This document shows, in pieces, positions 34,311-44,846 of a stretch of DNA of 64,000 nucleotides. The translations under genes were made by a program, and so were the position numbers. Each line of letters opens with the position of its first letter. Positions within the stretch are counted from its first letter, which is position 1. Origin of the DNA: Auricularia sp. M13 (lineage: Eukaryota; Basidiomycota; Agaricomycetes; Auriculariales; Auriculariaceae); assembly GCA_037042915.1 (NCBI GenBank), contig CM073194.1, positions 1,674,001 to 1,738,000 of the forward strand, read 5' to 3'. The notes below the pieces were generated by a model, which saw only the letters and a program-made list of their open reading frames with translations, had not been told where the DNA came from and did no database searches.

Positions 34311-35304
34311 ATACATATGCTGGTCTTTTTCTTGCTTGGTTTGCTGCTATGTACTGTACTCTACCGCTGTGTCACAGTCTGATCTCCGAGTCGGCTGCGT
34401 GGTGTCGTTTTACTATTAGTATGAAGGCTGGTTCCCCAACCAAAGCTACGATCGAGCTGCTGAGCTCACTCAGGCTGGCATCATGATGAGACCCGACGTT
34501 CGTCTCACCGGGTCTCGATCTGGATTAATTGAGAAAAGACCCCAGGCTGCGCCGTGCTCGTTTTTTTCCCCACTGGCCGAGTTCATCGGGAAGCATAGGG
34601 CATCTCTGGCCGACTTTGAATGCCGGAATCTTGCAAGTTGCAGCAGCGCCTCTCACTCTCAGTGCGCGGGGTGGTCGATGACAGCTGCAGTATAACGCCC
34701 ACATCGCTAAATTACCACTGTGACTGTCAATGGGTAGGTGGATCATTGGCAATGGGATAGGCCGGGGGGCCTCGCCAGTTGAGTCGGGTGTATTGAAACA
34801 GAGAGAATGATATGGGATTGTTTCTGAATCGATCTGCGGCATTACAGTACTGTATCGTGTGCGACACTGCATGGTTCAACATTTCCGATGTGAGATTAAT
34901 ATTGTATGCGAAGGTCATTATTACGGGAGCCGAAGACGCCATAATGCACGTGGCGTGCGAGAGCCAAAAAGACTAATAGTGAGAGCGAGAAGCAACTCCC
35001 ACATCGAGGGTCACGGTATTGCGCAATGCGCATAATCCGGGGAGAGAATAGTAGGCAGCGGTTCCTACGGCCTCAGTGTCAGTGAGTTCTTGCACGATTT
35101 AATTGCAGGTGGAAGTGCTGGCAAACGCGTTGGCTCGGAGAGAGCCCGCAGAGTCAGGAATAAGGACGTCCAGTACATAGCCCGCTGCCCCAATAGCGAC
35201 GTATATGGGCCATATCCAGAAGTGAACGGGATTGAAAAGCGGAGCGCGGAAGGAAGGGTGAGGGACAAACAAGCACAAAGTATATTCTTTTCTCGCAGAA
35301 CTTC
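34311..35304. other. Intergenic, with promoter shared by F-box paralogues
   Basis: No gene. The last about 230 bases resemble the region before the paralogous F-box gene at 39375: both have an aataag ... gacgtccag segment and the word ggacaaacaagcacaaa shortly before the coding start. Confidence 0.45.
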
Positions 35305-37041
35305 ATGGACAACCGGGCTGCTGTTTCTAGGGAGCTCCCTCTGAGACTTGCTTCATGGACACGAGAGCTCATTGCTCACACCGCTGGCAACACGCGCGAA
35401 GCTGCTGCAGACGACAAGCTAATGACTGTAGAGTCACATAACCAACGAGGCGCGGTTGTGCGAGCCTTACTTGCTGCCGCACGGTGTCGTTCGCAATCAC
35501 CGTCATGGTTTTTCCGCCTTCCTGCGCGGGTTCTTGAGCTTATCTGCCAGTACCTGCCGCTGACGGAGCGGATTGTGCTTTCTCACGTATCGCACGACAT
35601 CCGCGACCGTCTTCTTAGCCTCCCTCGCGTCTGGAGCACAATAGACACCAGATCTCTTTGGAGGTCTTATATCAATGCAGACATACTACAGGCTTTGGTG
35701 GCGCGTAGTGTCGACAGACGACTCCTGCTTGACCTGACCTTATACGACAAAAACATCCTGCCCAGCTTGCGAACGGTCACACTGCATCTTCATAGGATAC
35801 GTTCCTTATCGTTATCCGTCAACGCCGAACAGGAGGTTGCAGATGCCTCCACCTCTGACCCGACCTCGTGGAATGCCACGCTCGATGCGCTCCTTGCGCC
35901 GGCGCCGCACCTCGAACGACTGTCTTTGCGCTTTCGGAACCGTATCATATGGTTTCATGATGAACCGTTCTATGCATTTCCCCACGCTTTCCCGCCATTA
36001 TCTACGACCCTGCTCGCTGGACATGCTCCGCTATTGCGCACATTGGAGTTATTTGGGGTGCGCCTTCCTAAGTTCAGCTGCTCAGCTTTCAGCCGCCTTC
36101 GTTACTTCAAATTCTCTTGGATCGGATGTCTGGACGTTGACGAGGTCGCGCATGCTGTCGCGCTGATGCCGCAGCTGAACACTCTGGCACTGGAGGCCAT
36201 TCGCATGCACGCTGCAATGCGCGGAACTACTAGTAACGGCGGATATCATATGTCGTCGTCCCTGCGGAACCTGCTGTTGCGTATGTGTACCGTAGACCCC
36301 GAAATTCTGGGCCGTTTCATCGATTTCCAGCACCTACAATGCCTCGACCTTGTTGACTCCGTCGAAACTGCGGAGCTCATTATGGCAGCATATCCGGCCC
36401 TGAGCATCAAGAGGCTAGTAATGGCGTTCATGCGGGACGCCTTCATAGTCGAGGACGACTCTGGGCATCTGCTGACGACCATCCAATCCTACCCTCGCGA
36501 TTTCACAGCCTTCGAGCCGTGCCTCACTGTAACATGGCTCGCGGTGCACGAGCTCCACTGGCCGGGGAACGGCGTGCTGCCTGCGCTCCCCGCGCTGCCG
36601 GCCGTGCAGACACTTCGCATCCGCCTCGCGACGTGCTACGAGAGTCTGAAGGCCGCCAATGCCGTCAGCATTCTCGCGCACAACGAGCCGGGTTCCGCGT
36701 GGCAGCTCGCGGCGCTGCGCGAGCTCTACATCACGGCACCCATGGCCAGCCCTGCATGCATACCCAAGGACTGCACTTGCCTCGCAAGCCGCAGCGTCGC
36801 GCTGGCCGACGTCGCGCGCTTCGTCCGGTTCGGCATGCAGTTCGACGCCCCGCGACTTGACAAGGTGCGCCTTGCGGGCCTCCGTATCATCGACACCGAC
36901 TTCTGTGCGGCTTGGGAAGAGATGAGCTCGTGGGCCGAGGTCGTCGAGCTTGTGGAGGAACCAGAATTCATACCTCACATGGAGCTAGAGTATCGTTCCG
37001 ATTACGACATCGAAACCGTCTTTCAGGGCCGTGAGATGTGA
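35305..37041 (+). CDS. F-box protein (paralogue of 39.4-kb gene)
   Basis: Intronless, 578 residues. The F-box lies at about residues 70-112 (RLPARVLELICQYLPLTER, then SHVSHDIRDRLLSLP and VWSTID), predicting Skp1 binding in an SCF ligase. The rest is a chain of irregular leucine-rich units (LSLSVNA, LERLSLRFRN, LRTLELFGVRL, LNTLALEAIR) ending in a conserved VARFVRFGMQF ... LAGLRIIDTD block. It is paralogous over its whole length to the gene at 39375-41105, and more distantly to those at 50628, 52800 and 10465. Agaricomycetes commonly carry large fast-evolving sets of such F-box genes; the substrate is unknown. Confidence 0.82.
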   Translation: MDNRAAVSRELPLRLASWTRELIAHTAGNTREAAADDKLMTVESHNQRGAVVRALLAAARCRSQSPSWFFRLPARVLELICQYLPLTERIVLSHVSHDIRDRLLSLPRVWSTIDTRSLWRSYINADILQALVARSVDRRLLLDLTLYDKNILPSLRTVTLHLHRIRSLSLSVNAEQEVADASTSDPTSWNATLDALLAPAPHLERLSLRFRNRIIWFHDEPFYAFPHAFPPLSTTLLAGHAPLLRTLELFGVRLPKFSCSAFSRLRYFKFSWIGCLDVDEVAHAVALMPQLNTLALEAIRMHAAMRGTTSNGGYHMSSSLRNLLLRMCTVDPEILGRFIDFQHLQCLDLVDSVETAELIMAAYPALSIKRLVMAFMRDAFIVEDDSGHLLTTIQSYPRDFTAFEPCLTVTWLAVHELHWPGNGVLPALPALPAVQTLRIRLATCYESLKAANAVSILAHNEPGSAWQLAALRELYITAPMASPACIPKDCTCLASRSVALADVARFVRFGMQFDAPRLDKVRLAGLRIIDTDFCAAWEEMSSWAEVVELVEEPEFIPHMELEYRSDYDIETVFQGREM

Positions 37042-37361
37042 GCTCTAGCCATTGACGGAAACACCAGGAATCATATTGCATCTGCTGCTGGGAACGGCGG
37101 ACTAGAACCCCTGATATTCGATGGATTGTGCCACTGGCTCACCGCGGAGCCCGTTTTGTGCTTCTCAGTTGAGTAATCGATGTAGTTCCTCCTCTCCTGT
37201 CGGTGAAGGCGCGCGGATCGGTAACGTATGCACTCGAACACTTTCTCAAGCAAAGCTATTGCGCCAGTTGGCTAGCCAAGGTCCTGGAGTACTGATCAAG
37301 ATTACAGTAATTATAGCTTTAGAAACCCAATTAACTTCTTTACCCGTACATTTCAATTAGC

Positions 37362-38810
37362 CTAGACGATCACTGTCTCCCCGATCGCCGTACACGCGTC
37401 GAAAGCACCGGGCTCGATGCCCACTTTCGCGCACTCCTCCTTCAAGCGCTGCGGCGGCTCCAGGACGTCCTCAGAGGTAAGGACCCACGTGCCCCAGTGC
37501 ATGCCCACAGCGCGTTTCGCGCGAATCTGCAGGAAGAGCTGCACCGAGTCCTGCGGCGCACAGTGTATGGGGCTCATGAACCGGCGCGGGAGGTACGCGC
37601 CGATGGGGATCATCGCAAAGTCGAACGCGCCGAACTCCTCGCCGATTTGCTTAAACGCCGGGCAGGTGGGCACCGTGTCCTCGTCCTCGCCGTCCTGGAC
37701 GGAGCGGTAGCCCGTGTCGCCACCGAACCACACCTTCTTTGCGCTCTCCCCGGACGTGGTGAGCGCCCAAGACGCCCAGAGGGTGTGGAAGCGGTCGAGG
37801 ACGCCGCGACCCGTGAAATGCTGCGCGGGCGTGCAGTGCAGCGTCGCTTCGCCGTGCTCCGTGCACAGGCTCGCTGATTCCCACCAGTCGAGCGTGTGTA
37901 CGTACTCCTTCGGGATGTGCAGCCCCGCAAAATAGCCCTCGTTCCCCAGCGGAGCAAATATGTGCGGCTTGCGGTCCCGCTTGAAGAGCGTGGTAATGGT
38001 GTGGGTGTCGAGATGATCGTAGTGGTTGTGCGAGATGACGATGGCGTCGATCTCCACTATATCCGAGATTTCGCAGGGCGGCTCTGCAACGGAGGATTAG
38101 GGAGGGTACTTACAAGTGGGGCCTGGACATACTGGTGAAACGCGCGGGGCCGACCCACTGGCTCGGCGAGCAACGATGTGAGAAGACGGGGTCAAACAGC
38201 ACACGCACGCCGCGTTCTGCGGTCGGTGAAGCGCGCGGCAACTCGAGGAGGAAGCAGGCATGCCTATCCAGGAAGCCGATTAGCACAAGCCGGTAGCGGA
38301 AACACAGAGAAAAAACGACTCACCCAAGCCATGTCGCCTTAATCTTATCCGAACTCGCTCCGGCGCCCCACGTTGGTTTGCGCACGGGCAAACGCTGCTC
38401 GATATCTCCAGGTGGTTTGGCACGTGTGAGCTCGGGGATGGCCTGCATATGCATCTATAAGCCTTGAAGCTGCAGCAGAACTGCGTATACGCACACGAGC
38501 AACATCCCAGAGATGGTGCTCTCTGAGATAATAATCGACCATTCATCCCGTCAGCTCCGAGCTTCGCGGGCGCCAGCGGCCGCTGTGAAACTCACTTGAA
38601 GCTCGGCCACGGGTTCACAAATCGACCCTTGCCGTGATGGCCCTTGTCTGCCGCTCTTTCACTCGCCGGTAGCTTGGCTACTTGTACGACACTGGAGGCA
38701 GCGACCATCGTGCTGACGCGGCGGCGCAGGAGGAGGGACAAAAGGGACATTCGGCTTTTGGCGGCAGGGCAGCGCGATCTTGTATCCCCAGATGCCGGAA
38801 CGTTCGTCAT
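37362..38810 (-). CDS. NAPE-hydrolysing phospholipase D (MBL fold)
   Basis: Predicted 404-residue metallo-beta-lactamase-fold enzyme of the NAPE-PLD family, which releases N-acylethanolamines from membrane phospholipids using two zinc ions. Exons 38810-38596, 38522-38495, 38442-38324, 38263-38133, 38083-37362. Family features: [10 protein letters not shown] at about residue 62-71, [35 protein letters not shown], the metal motif SHNHYDHLD, then [28 protein letters not shown] and MHWGTW. The length matches the animal enzyme (393 residues). Its start overlaps the N-terminal mitochondrial or membrane-directing type seen in fungi (Arg/Leu-rich first 40 residues). It lies on the opposite strand between two F-box paralogues. 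Confidence 0.9.
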
Positions 38811-38820
38811 GTAGGCCCCG

Positions 38821-38987
38821 CTGACTAATCATTCATTAATCTTCGATGTCAGCAGTGGGTGTCACTGCGGCAGGTCGATCGACGCGTCCTGACGCGTCTC
38901 GACACGCGTCGTGGGCCACAATCCTGGGCTCACACACCCGGTATTAGTATTACGAGCACACTGCACGCAGGGGGACGTAGCTGCGCC
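38821..38987 (-). repeat. Dispersed repeat copy 2 (triple ACGCGT)
   Basis: Inverted counterpart of the repeat at 18325-18487. The 39-bp core at 38881-38919 is the exact reverse complement of 18385-18423. It lies just upstream of the NAPE-PLD start codon (38810), so the three ACGCGT boxes could lie in that gene's promoter. Confidence 0.7.
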
Positions 38988-39374
38988 ACTAAGCACTAAG
39001 TTACTGCTCCAAATCAACACAACTTCATTACACAATCGCCAGTGCGCCCCCGACGCATCGCGCCTGTCCGGTATATACCCGGGTAAGTCTGCAATGAGAT
39101 TGACACGAGATATATAGTCACAGCGTTGCGCTTAAAAATCGAGTCACTGGGGAAACTTGTTGCCATGGCCGCTGGAGAGCACGAATAAGAGTATCCGAGA
39201 CGTCCAGAGCGTGCCGTTGATCATGACCAGCAAAAACAAACGTAGGGCGACGAAGCAGTACTTATCCCAGTGGCCCTGGGCCGCCGCGGCCAGCAGGTCA
39301 CGGTGGACAAACAAGCACAAATTACAACTTCTCCTTGGCCCGACTTGAACGAGTGCTCCCAATCACAGAGCGTC
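38988..39374. other. Promoter region of F-box paralogue
   Basis: Includes gtatataccc near 39070 and the ggacaaacaagcacaaat word at about 39302-39320 shared with the 35.3-kb paralogue. A minus-strand frame at 39144-39362 encodes a hydrophobic segment (LRLFLLVMINGTLWTSRILLFVLSSG) that may be the relic of a membrane-protein gene. It is not supported as a gene. Confidence 0.4.
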
Positions 39375-41105
39375 ATGGGCGACCAGGCTGCAGGCATGAT
39401 GCAACTGCGTCAGGAACTCGAGTCCTGGACTCAGAAGCTGCTCACCCACGTCTCTGGCGTCTCTGGCGTCACGCGCAGCGTATCTGCCGAGTCTCTGACG
39501 CAGCATCCACTTTATTCTCGAAGTACAGTTGCGCGAGCCTTACTTTCCGCCGTTCAGCGCATTTTATCCTCAAGTTCGCAGCTTCATCGCCTCCCTGCGC
39601 TGGTTCTTCAGCTTATCTGCCAGTACCTGCTGCTGACGGAGCGGATTGCGCTCTCTCACGTATCGCACTACATCCGCGATCGTCTTCTCAGCCTGCCCGG
39701 GGTATGGAGCGATATCGACTCCAGGGATGTACATCGTCCCTACATCAGTGCAGACGTGCTGCAAGCTTTGGCGGCACGTAGCATGGATAAGCGACTCCAG
39801 CTCTTCGTCACATTATACGACTGCAACATCCTGTCCAGTTTGCCAATAGTCGCCCTTAATCTTCATAGAATATTCGCCCTATCACTTACTGTCCACACTG
39901 AGCATGACTTTCCTGCGCCTTCGACATCCGACCCGACTTTCTGGAAGGCCATGCTCGACGCTCTCCTCGCGCCGGCACCACACCTTGAACGCTTGTCTCT
40001 GTTCCTTTTCCGCCGTTTTACATGGACAAATTCAGAAGAATTCTATGAACATGTCAGAAATCCTGTGCCACTATCTCCGACCATCCTAGCTGGACACGGG
40101 CCTCTCTTGCGGACCTTGCAGCTTTCCGGGGTACGGCTTTCATCGATTGGATGCATGGCATTCCGCAACGTTACTTGCTTCAACTTTTCGAGGTCCGGAT
40201 CTCTGGCCCTCAAGGAGGTCGCACACGCTGTCGCGCTGCTACCGCAGCTGCAGACCTTAGGCCTGACAGCATTCGGCATACGCTCTGCACGTCCTGGAAG
40301 CACAGTCGAATATCCTCTGCCTTCCCTCCTGCGGAATCTGCTCCTGCGGCTGCAATACCTCAAGCCAGAAAGTCTATGTCGTGTCATAGATTTCCGCCAG
40401 CTACGATTCCTCGACGTGTACCTCTCCGAGGCTGCAAACGTCGTCGCATTGTATCCAGCTTTAAGCATCAAAAGGCTGGTAATGGCGGACCGTGGCGATG
40501 TAATCACCGTCGAGGACGACTCCGGGAACCCTCTGACGACTATTCGCATGATGCCTTGCGCGAACCCGATTGTCGGGACATGGTCAGCTGTGACGTGGCT
40601 GGCGCTCCATGAGTTCCGTTGGCCTGGGAGCGGGATATTTCACCCTGCGTCGGCCGCAATGCCAGCCGTAGTGACACTCTGCATCTGCCTTGCCGCATGC
40701 GACGAGAGTCTGCATCCCTCACTGGCAGATCCCATCGGCATTTTTGTGCACAACTTTGCGCCTGGCTCCGCGTGGCGTCTCGCGGCGCTGCGCGAGCTCT
40801 GCATTACTGCTCCCAGCGCGTGCCTAGCTGCATCTACACATTCGACATGCTTGGGGAGCCGCAGCGTTGCCCTCTCAGACGTTGCGCGCTTCGTCCGGCT
40901 CGGCGTGCAGTTCGACGCCCCGCGGCTGGACAAGGTGCGCCTTGCGGGCCTCCGCATCATCGACATCGACTTCTGCGCCGCTTGGAATGAGATGAGCGCG
41001 TGCGCCGAGGTCGTGGAGCTCGTAGAGGAACCTGAACTGATACCCGGCATGGACCTGCACTTTCCTTGGGAGTACGACCTTGAAACTGTCTTTCAGGACA
41101 GGTAA
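39375..41105 (+). CDS. F-box protein (paralogue of 35.3-kb gene)
   Basis: Intronless, 576 residues from ATG at 39375; an in-frame upstream extension exists but is not conserved with the paralogue. The F-box is at about residues 71-113 (HRLPALVLQLICQYLLLTER, SHVSHYIRDRLLSLPGVW). LRR-like body and C-terminal VARFVRLGVQF ... LAGLRIIDID match the 35.3-kb gene throughout, so the pair arose by duplication, probably of a block with its promoter. The NAPE-PLD gene between them shows that the duplication was not simply tandem or was later rearranged. Confidence 0.82.
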   Translation: MGDQAAGMMQLRQELESWTQKLLTHVSGVSGVTRSVSAESLTQHPLYSRSTVARALLSAVQRILSSSSQLHRLPALVLQLICQYLLLTERIALSHVSHYIRDRLLSLPGVWSDIDSRDVHRPYISADVLQALAARSMDKRLQLFVTLYDCNILSSLPIVALNLHRIFALSLTVHTEHDFPAPSTSDPTFWKAMLDALLAPAPHLERLSLFLFRRFTWTNSEEFYEHVRNPVPLSPTILAGHGPLLRTLQLSGVRLSSIGCMAFRNVTCFNFSRSGSLALKEVAHAVALLPQLQTLGLTAFGIRSARPGSTVEYPLPSLLRNLLLRLQYLKPESLCRVIDFRQLRFLDVYLSEAANVVALYPALSIKRLVMADRGDVITVEDDSGNPLTTIRMMPCANPIVGTWSAVTWLALHEFRWPGSGIFHPASAAMPAVVTLCICLAACDESLHPSLADPIGIFVHNFAPGSAWRLAALRELCITAPSACLAASTHSTCLGSRSVALSDVARFVRLGVQFDAPRLDKVRLAGLRIIDIDFCAAWNEMSACAEVVELVEEPELIPGMDLHFPWEYDLETVFQDR

Positions 41106-41509
41106 TCGTGCTCTGGGACGACGACGACCGGAAGCGCCCCACGCGTGCCATGAAGCCTTTGATTTGACTTGTTATCCAGTTGCACGGGTTCTCCATGTCC
41201 AATGTTGTTCGAGGTAACTTGTGCTAGAACTATCTCAAATGTTGTCATATTGTCGCCATGCATATTGTCACAGGGCCACAAAATGTATGGACTGCGCCGG
41301 CCTCTGTGACGGCTGATGGACGGCGGTCCCCTCGAGATATGGAAATGGTATCCCACCGCATTCTGCTTGTTGATCTGCTTCTAATCGTGACTAAGCTCCG
41401 CAGCTGTAGCCGGTGACGCGATGGTGCTTACGGCGGCGTTATTGTTCTTCCCATAAAAAGCCAGTTGCTCGAGAGTTTACAATTCGGCACCGGATAAGAA
41501 TACCAGCCC
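41106..41509. other. Promoter region of second NmrA-like gene
   Basis: No gene. A TATA-like cataaaaa at 41452-41459 lies about 55 bases before the ATG at 41510, the same spacing as in the 2.4-kb paralogue. Confidence 0.45.
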
Positions 41510-42764
41510 ATGTCACAGCCTATCAACGCTGTCGTCGTTCACGGTGCTACTGGCTTGCAAGGTAGGGAACTGAGCCTCCCAAATCTTGCTCAAGAGCTTA
41601 CAAATTTCCGCTCCAGGCAGCTCTGTAACACGCTCGCTCGCGGCCAATGGCTACACCATACGTGCTGCCGTACGTGACTTTGAGGCTCAGAAAGCTCGGG
41701 AGCTTGCGGGGCTGCCAAACGTTGAGCTCGTGCTTGTCGACCTGTCCGACGTCCAGAAGTTGATCGGCGTCTACACCGGTGCCGATGCCGTGCGTCCTGC
41801 TGCACGATATGGTTCCCCTGACGATTGAACATGACCTGCAGGTCTTTGCATGCACTGTGATGGGCCCTGACGAGACGCAGCAGGGCAAGAACATGGCAGA
41901 TGCGGCCAAGGCCGCGGGCGTGCGGCACTTTGTGTGGACCACTCTTGAGGGCATTTCCAAGATGACGGACGCAGTGCTCAACATCCGTGTTCCTGGATAC
42001 GATACTAAGGCTGATGTCGCGGAATACCTCGCCACCCTCGAGCCGGATTTGGCGTACACCAACTTGTATCTCGGTAGCTTCATGGAGAGTGCGCCCAAAT
42101 CTCACCATACGCCTGCTGGGTGGATACTATGATTCACCAATCTTTCAGACTTTATTAGGTTCCCCGGGTACGCCAAGTACATTGCCTCCGAGGACACAAT
42201 CGAGCTGCAAAACTCGGGCATGAGTCCCAAAATGCACGGTACGAGTTCCCCATTTCATTGTCTCCCGCAACGCAGGACTCAATGCAGTCCAAGGTGGATG
42301 GCTGTGGGTAGAAAGAGATATCCCCGCCGCAGTTCTCATCATCCTCGCCCATCCGGCCGAGTTCAACGGAAAGGACATCGCGCTGGCGGACATCAAGGCA
42401 TCTCTCAACGACTTCGCGTACATCGTGCAGTGCGTCTCGGGACATAACGCGCGCGCTGTCGTGGATGAGACATTTATGAATGATGTTCCGGTAAGTCGCG
42501 TTCATTGTTGGGTGACTGCAATAACTGCTGAACGAGCTGGGCTGTGAATTGATTAGCTCTTCCGTACTCTGAAGGAATATTGGAACGGGCCGAACTTCCA
42601 CCACTTCAAGGGCTGGCCGAGCCCGCACCCTCTGCTCCTCAGTGCGTTCGGACCCGTATGTTTATCTTGAACCTGTCCTTGATCGTTTTGTAGAGTATGG
42701 CTTCAAACCCGCATCGTTCGAAGACTTTACCCGCGAGAGGCTGCTTCCGCACCTTGGCATTTAA
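41510..42764 (+). CDS. NmrA-like NAD(P)-binding oxidoreductase, second copy
   Basis: Predicted 306 residues. Exons 41510-41561, 41617-41789, 41842-42088, 42149-42238, 42288-42490, 42557-42641, 42694-42764. Dinucleotide loop VVVHGATGLQG, then IRAAVRDFEAQKARELA, HFVWTTLEGISKMTD and LAYTNLYLGSFMEN; the C-terminal domain has ILAHPAEFNGKDIALAD and YGFKPASFEDFTRERLLP. For intron 4 the acceptor at 42287 (49-bp intron) is preferred over 42275 (37 bp). Intron positions match the 2.4-kb gene, so the two are DNA-level paralogues; the pseudogene at 6.7-7.8 kb is nearer to this copy. Cytosolic reductase or redox sensor; substrate unknown. Confidence 0.88.
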
Positions 42765-43108
42765 CGTGGACGCCTCGCAGGATCCAGATAATACCAGAAA
42801 CGATGTAGGATTGTGACCCATGTAACCTCCCTTGACAGTACAACGTGTTCAGGGATTCGTCAGGCTGTGAATCTGTGAGCGATGAGCCTCATCGTGAAGT
42901 CATCATTATTGATGGCGAGCTGCGTGAGGATGCTGACACGAGAGCGAAGTCTTAGTAGGATACTTGAAGTTGGGCAGCGCAAGCTTCGCCTGAAGAACCC
43001 AGAGTATGATTGAGGGTGTGTATGATCCCAGCTCTTTTCAAATCTATGCTACAATCCACAATCACCGTGACGACGTAAGAAACCAGGGCAGTTGTCCTGA
43101 GAGTCCAG
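42765..43108. other. Convergent intergenic region
   Basis: 3' flanks of two convergent genes; nothing else seen. Confidence 0.5.
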
Positions 43109-44472
43109 TCAGCTCGTCAACCGACACCGGAACTCGCGCTCCGGCGCCAGCTGGAGCGCGTCCACGTCCAGAGCAAGGCCGACGTCGCCAATCCCATGCA
43201 CGAGGCTATCACTGCACAGTCGATTAATGACGAGTCAGTCCATCAGGATCGCGAGTCCATCCATACCAAAACACAAAAAAGCACATGGCGATGGTCGGAA
43301 AGGGGGTGGTGGTTCAGAGATGGGAAGGGAAGGAAAATGAAGCAGAGACTTGGAAACGAACAGGATGGAGATGGAAACGTGAACGGCGTAGAAGAAAAGA
43401 CGCACAAGATTTGGTGAACGCTCTCCAGATCTCCGTCTTGCACAGCTCGTGCCCACAACTTGGCAAACTCTTCACGGTCTCCCTCAGGGAGACAGAGGAC
43501 TACGTCGTCTCGTGCCGGCCAAGGAGTCATGATCACGTAACATGGCAGCCGATCCTCCAGTGTGGCAAGGGTCCGCAGCTGGTGCACAAGGGCAGGAGAT
43601 GGCTTGAACTTGCGTTTCGGCGACTTGAGGTGCTGGCCGCCGAGCATCAGGCTGGGCCGCTCAGCTCCGAACAGAAGGAGAGCTGTCGATGCGAAGAGGT
43701 TTGCCTTGCAGAACTTGCGGTGGGTGGGCCAGTCGGCAGCTTGACAGTGGCTGTGCTGAGTCAGCGGGCAGTTCAAGAGAGAGGGAAGAACGCACCGATC
43801 GCAGAAGCGAATCCGGCGGCCGAGGGACTGGCAGCGTGCGCAGACGGGGAGCAGCCCATGCGGGTCCGGGCAGCGGCACGCAAAGCAGATTGCCTCGAGC
43901 TCGTCAATTGTGGTGTGTTCGAGCACGAAAGGGTACACGATCGGGTGACCCGGGCGCGGCGTACGGTCTGGGTCGTCCTCGACGCAATAGAACGCGCGCA
44001 GTGTGTCGCGCGCGACGACGCTGAGGAATGTGTTCCGGATTAGACGGATTTGGTGCCACTTGGCCTGCTGCGTGAGCGTGCCGTGCAGGTGCACGACGCC
44101 TGCGTCGAACGCGACGTTCGGCAGGTAGCGCGCGTCCGGCAGCGGCGGGTCGCACAGCGCGTGCACCAGCTGCAGCAGCCCGTCGCCGAGCAGCGTCCGC
44201 AGACGCGCCTCGGGACAGAACTCCCAGATGGCGCTGCCCACAGCTGCGCATGCGGCTGCGAGGCCGCGCAGGACGCATTCGGCATCCGGCGCCTTGCTCC
44301 AGCGCGCGTCAAAATCGTCGTAGGCGCACGCCATGCATGCCAAGTCCGTCAGCTCGCGCTGGACGCGCACGAGCTGGTCCCGAAGCAGGCCGAGCTTCGG
44401 GAGGTAGTTGTCGCGCTTCCAGAGCTCGTCTTCGGCGTCTTCAATGCCGAGCCATTCCTCGACGGCCGTCAT
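43109..44472 (-). CDS. MYND-type zinc-finger protein
   Basis: Predicted 374-residue protein from exons 44472-43796, 43750-43406 and 43211-43109. The first about 200 residues are alpha-helical with no named domain. The finger follows: CFAC, CARC, then FCDR joined by a 45-bp intron to HCQAADWPTHRKFC, giving the C-x2-C ... H/C-x-C pattern of MYND domains, usually protein-protein interaction modules. Removing the 194-bp last intron replaces a low-complexity run-on with FDSLVHGIGDVGLALDVDAL and a stop at 43109, which looks more natural. MYND-only proteins of this layout are numerous in agaricomycetes; function unknown. Its start faces UBR7 across 374 bp. Confidence 0.75.
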
Positions 44473-44846
44473 GTCGTTCTGGCAGCTGGAAACTGAAAAA
44501 TGGTCTTCCCATGCCTGCCATACAGTCTGAACTCGTGAGAACAGGAGAAAAAACAGTGTTTGCGCACCGCATTCCAGGCATGGAGCGACGGGTACATGGT
44601 TGGGGGCCCAGGACTAAACATTGTGGCGTTCATGGGGTTCGTGCGAGGTCAGCAGGCCGGGGGTATAAGTACTGAGCGGGCGCTGGTGGTGGTTCTGGCG
44701 AAACTGCCGGGCATGCATCGGAGAAAAGAAAGCGTGGTGGTAGCGAAACACGCTGACGCTTGACCGGGAACAGCCGGCATTGTGGTTGGCCACAAATCTT
44801 TCGATCCTGATCATTCGTCTGTGATTACTAGCATAATCCCGACCTG

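Noticed and set aside
42239-42275. 37-bp intron in the second NmrA-like gene
   Set aside because: Shorter than any other intron in the window; the in-phase acceptor at 42287 gives 49 bp.
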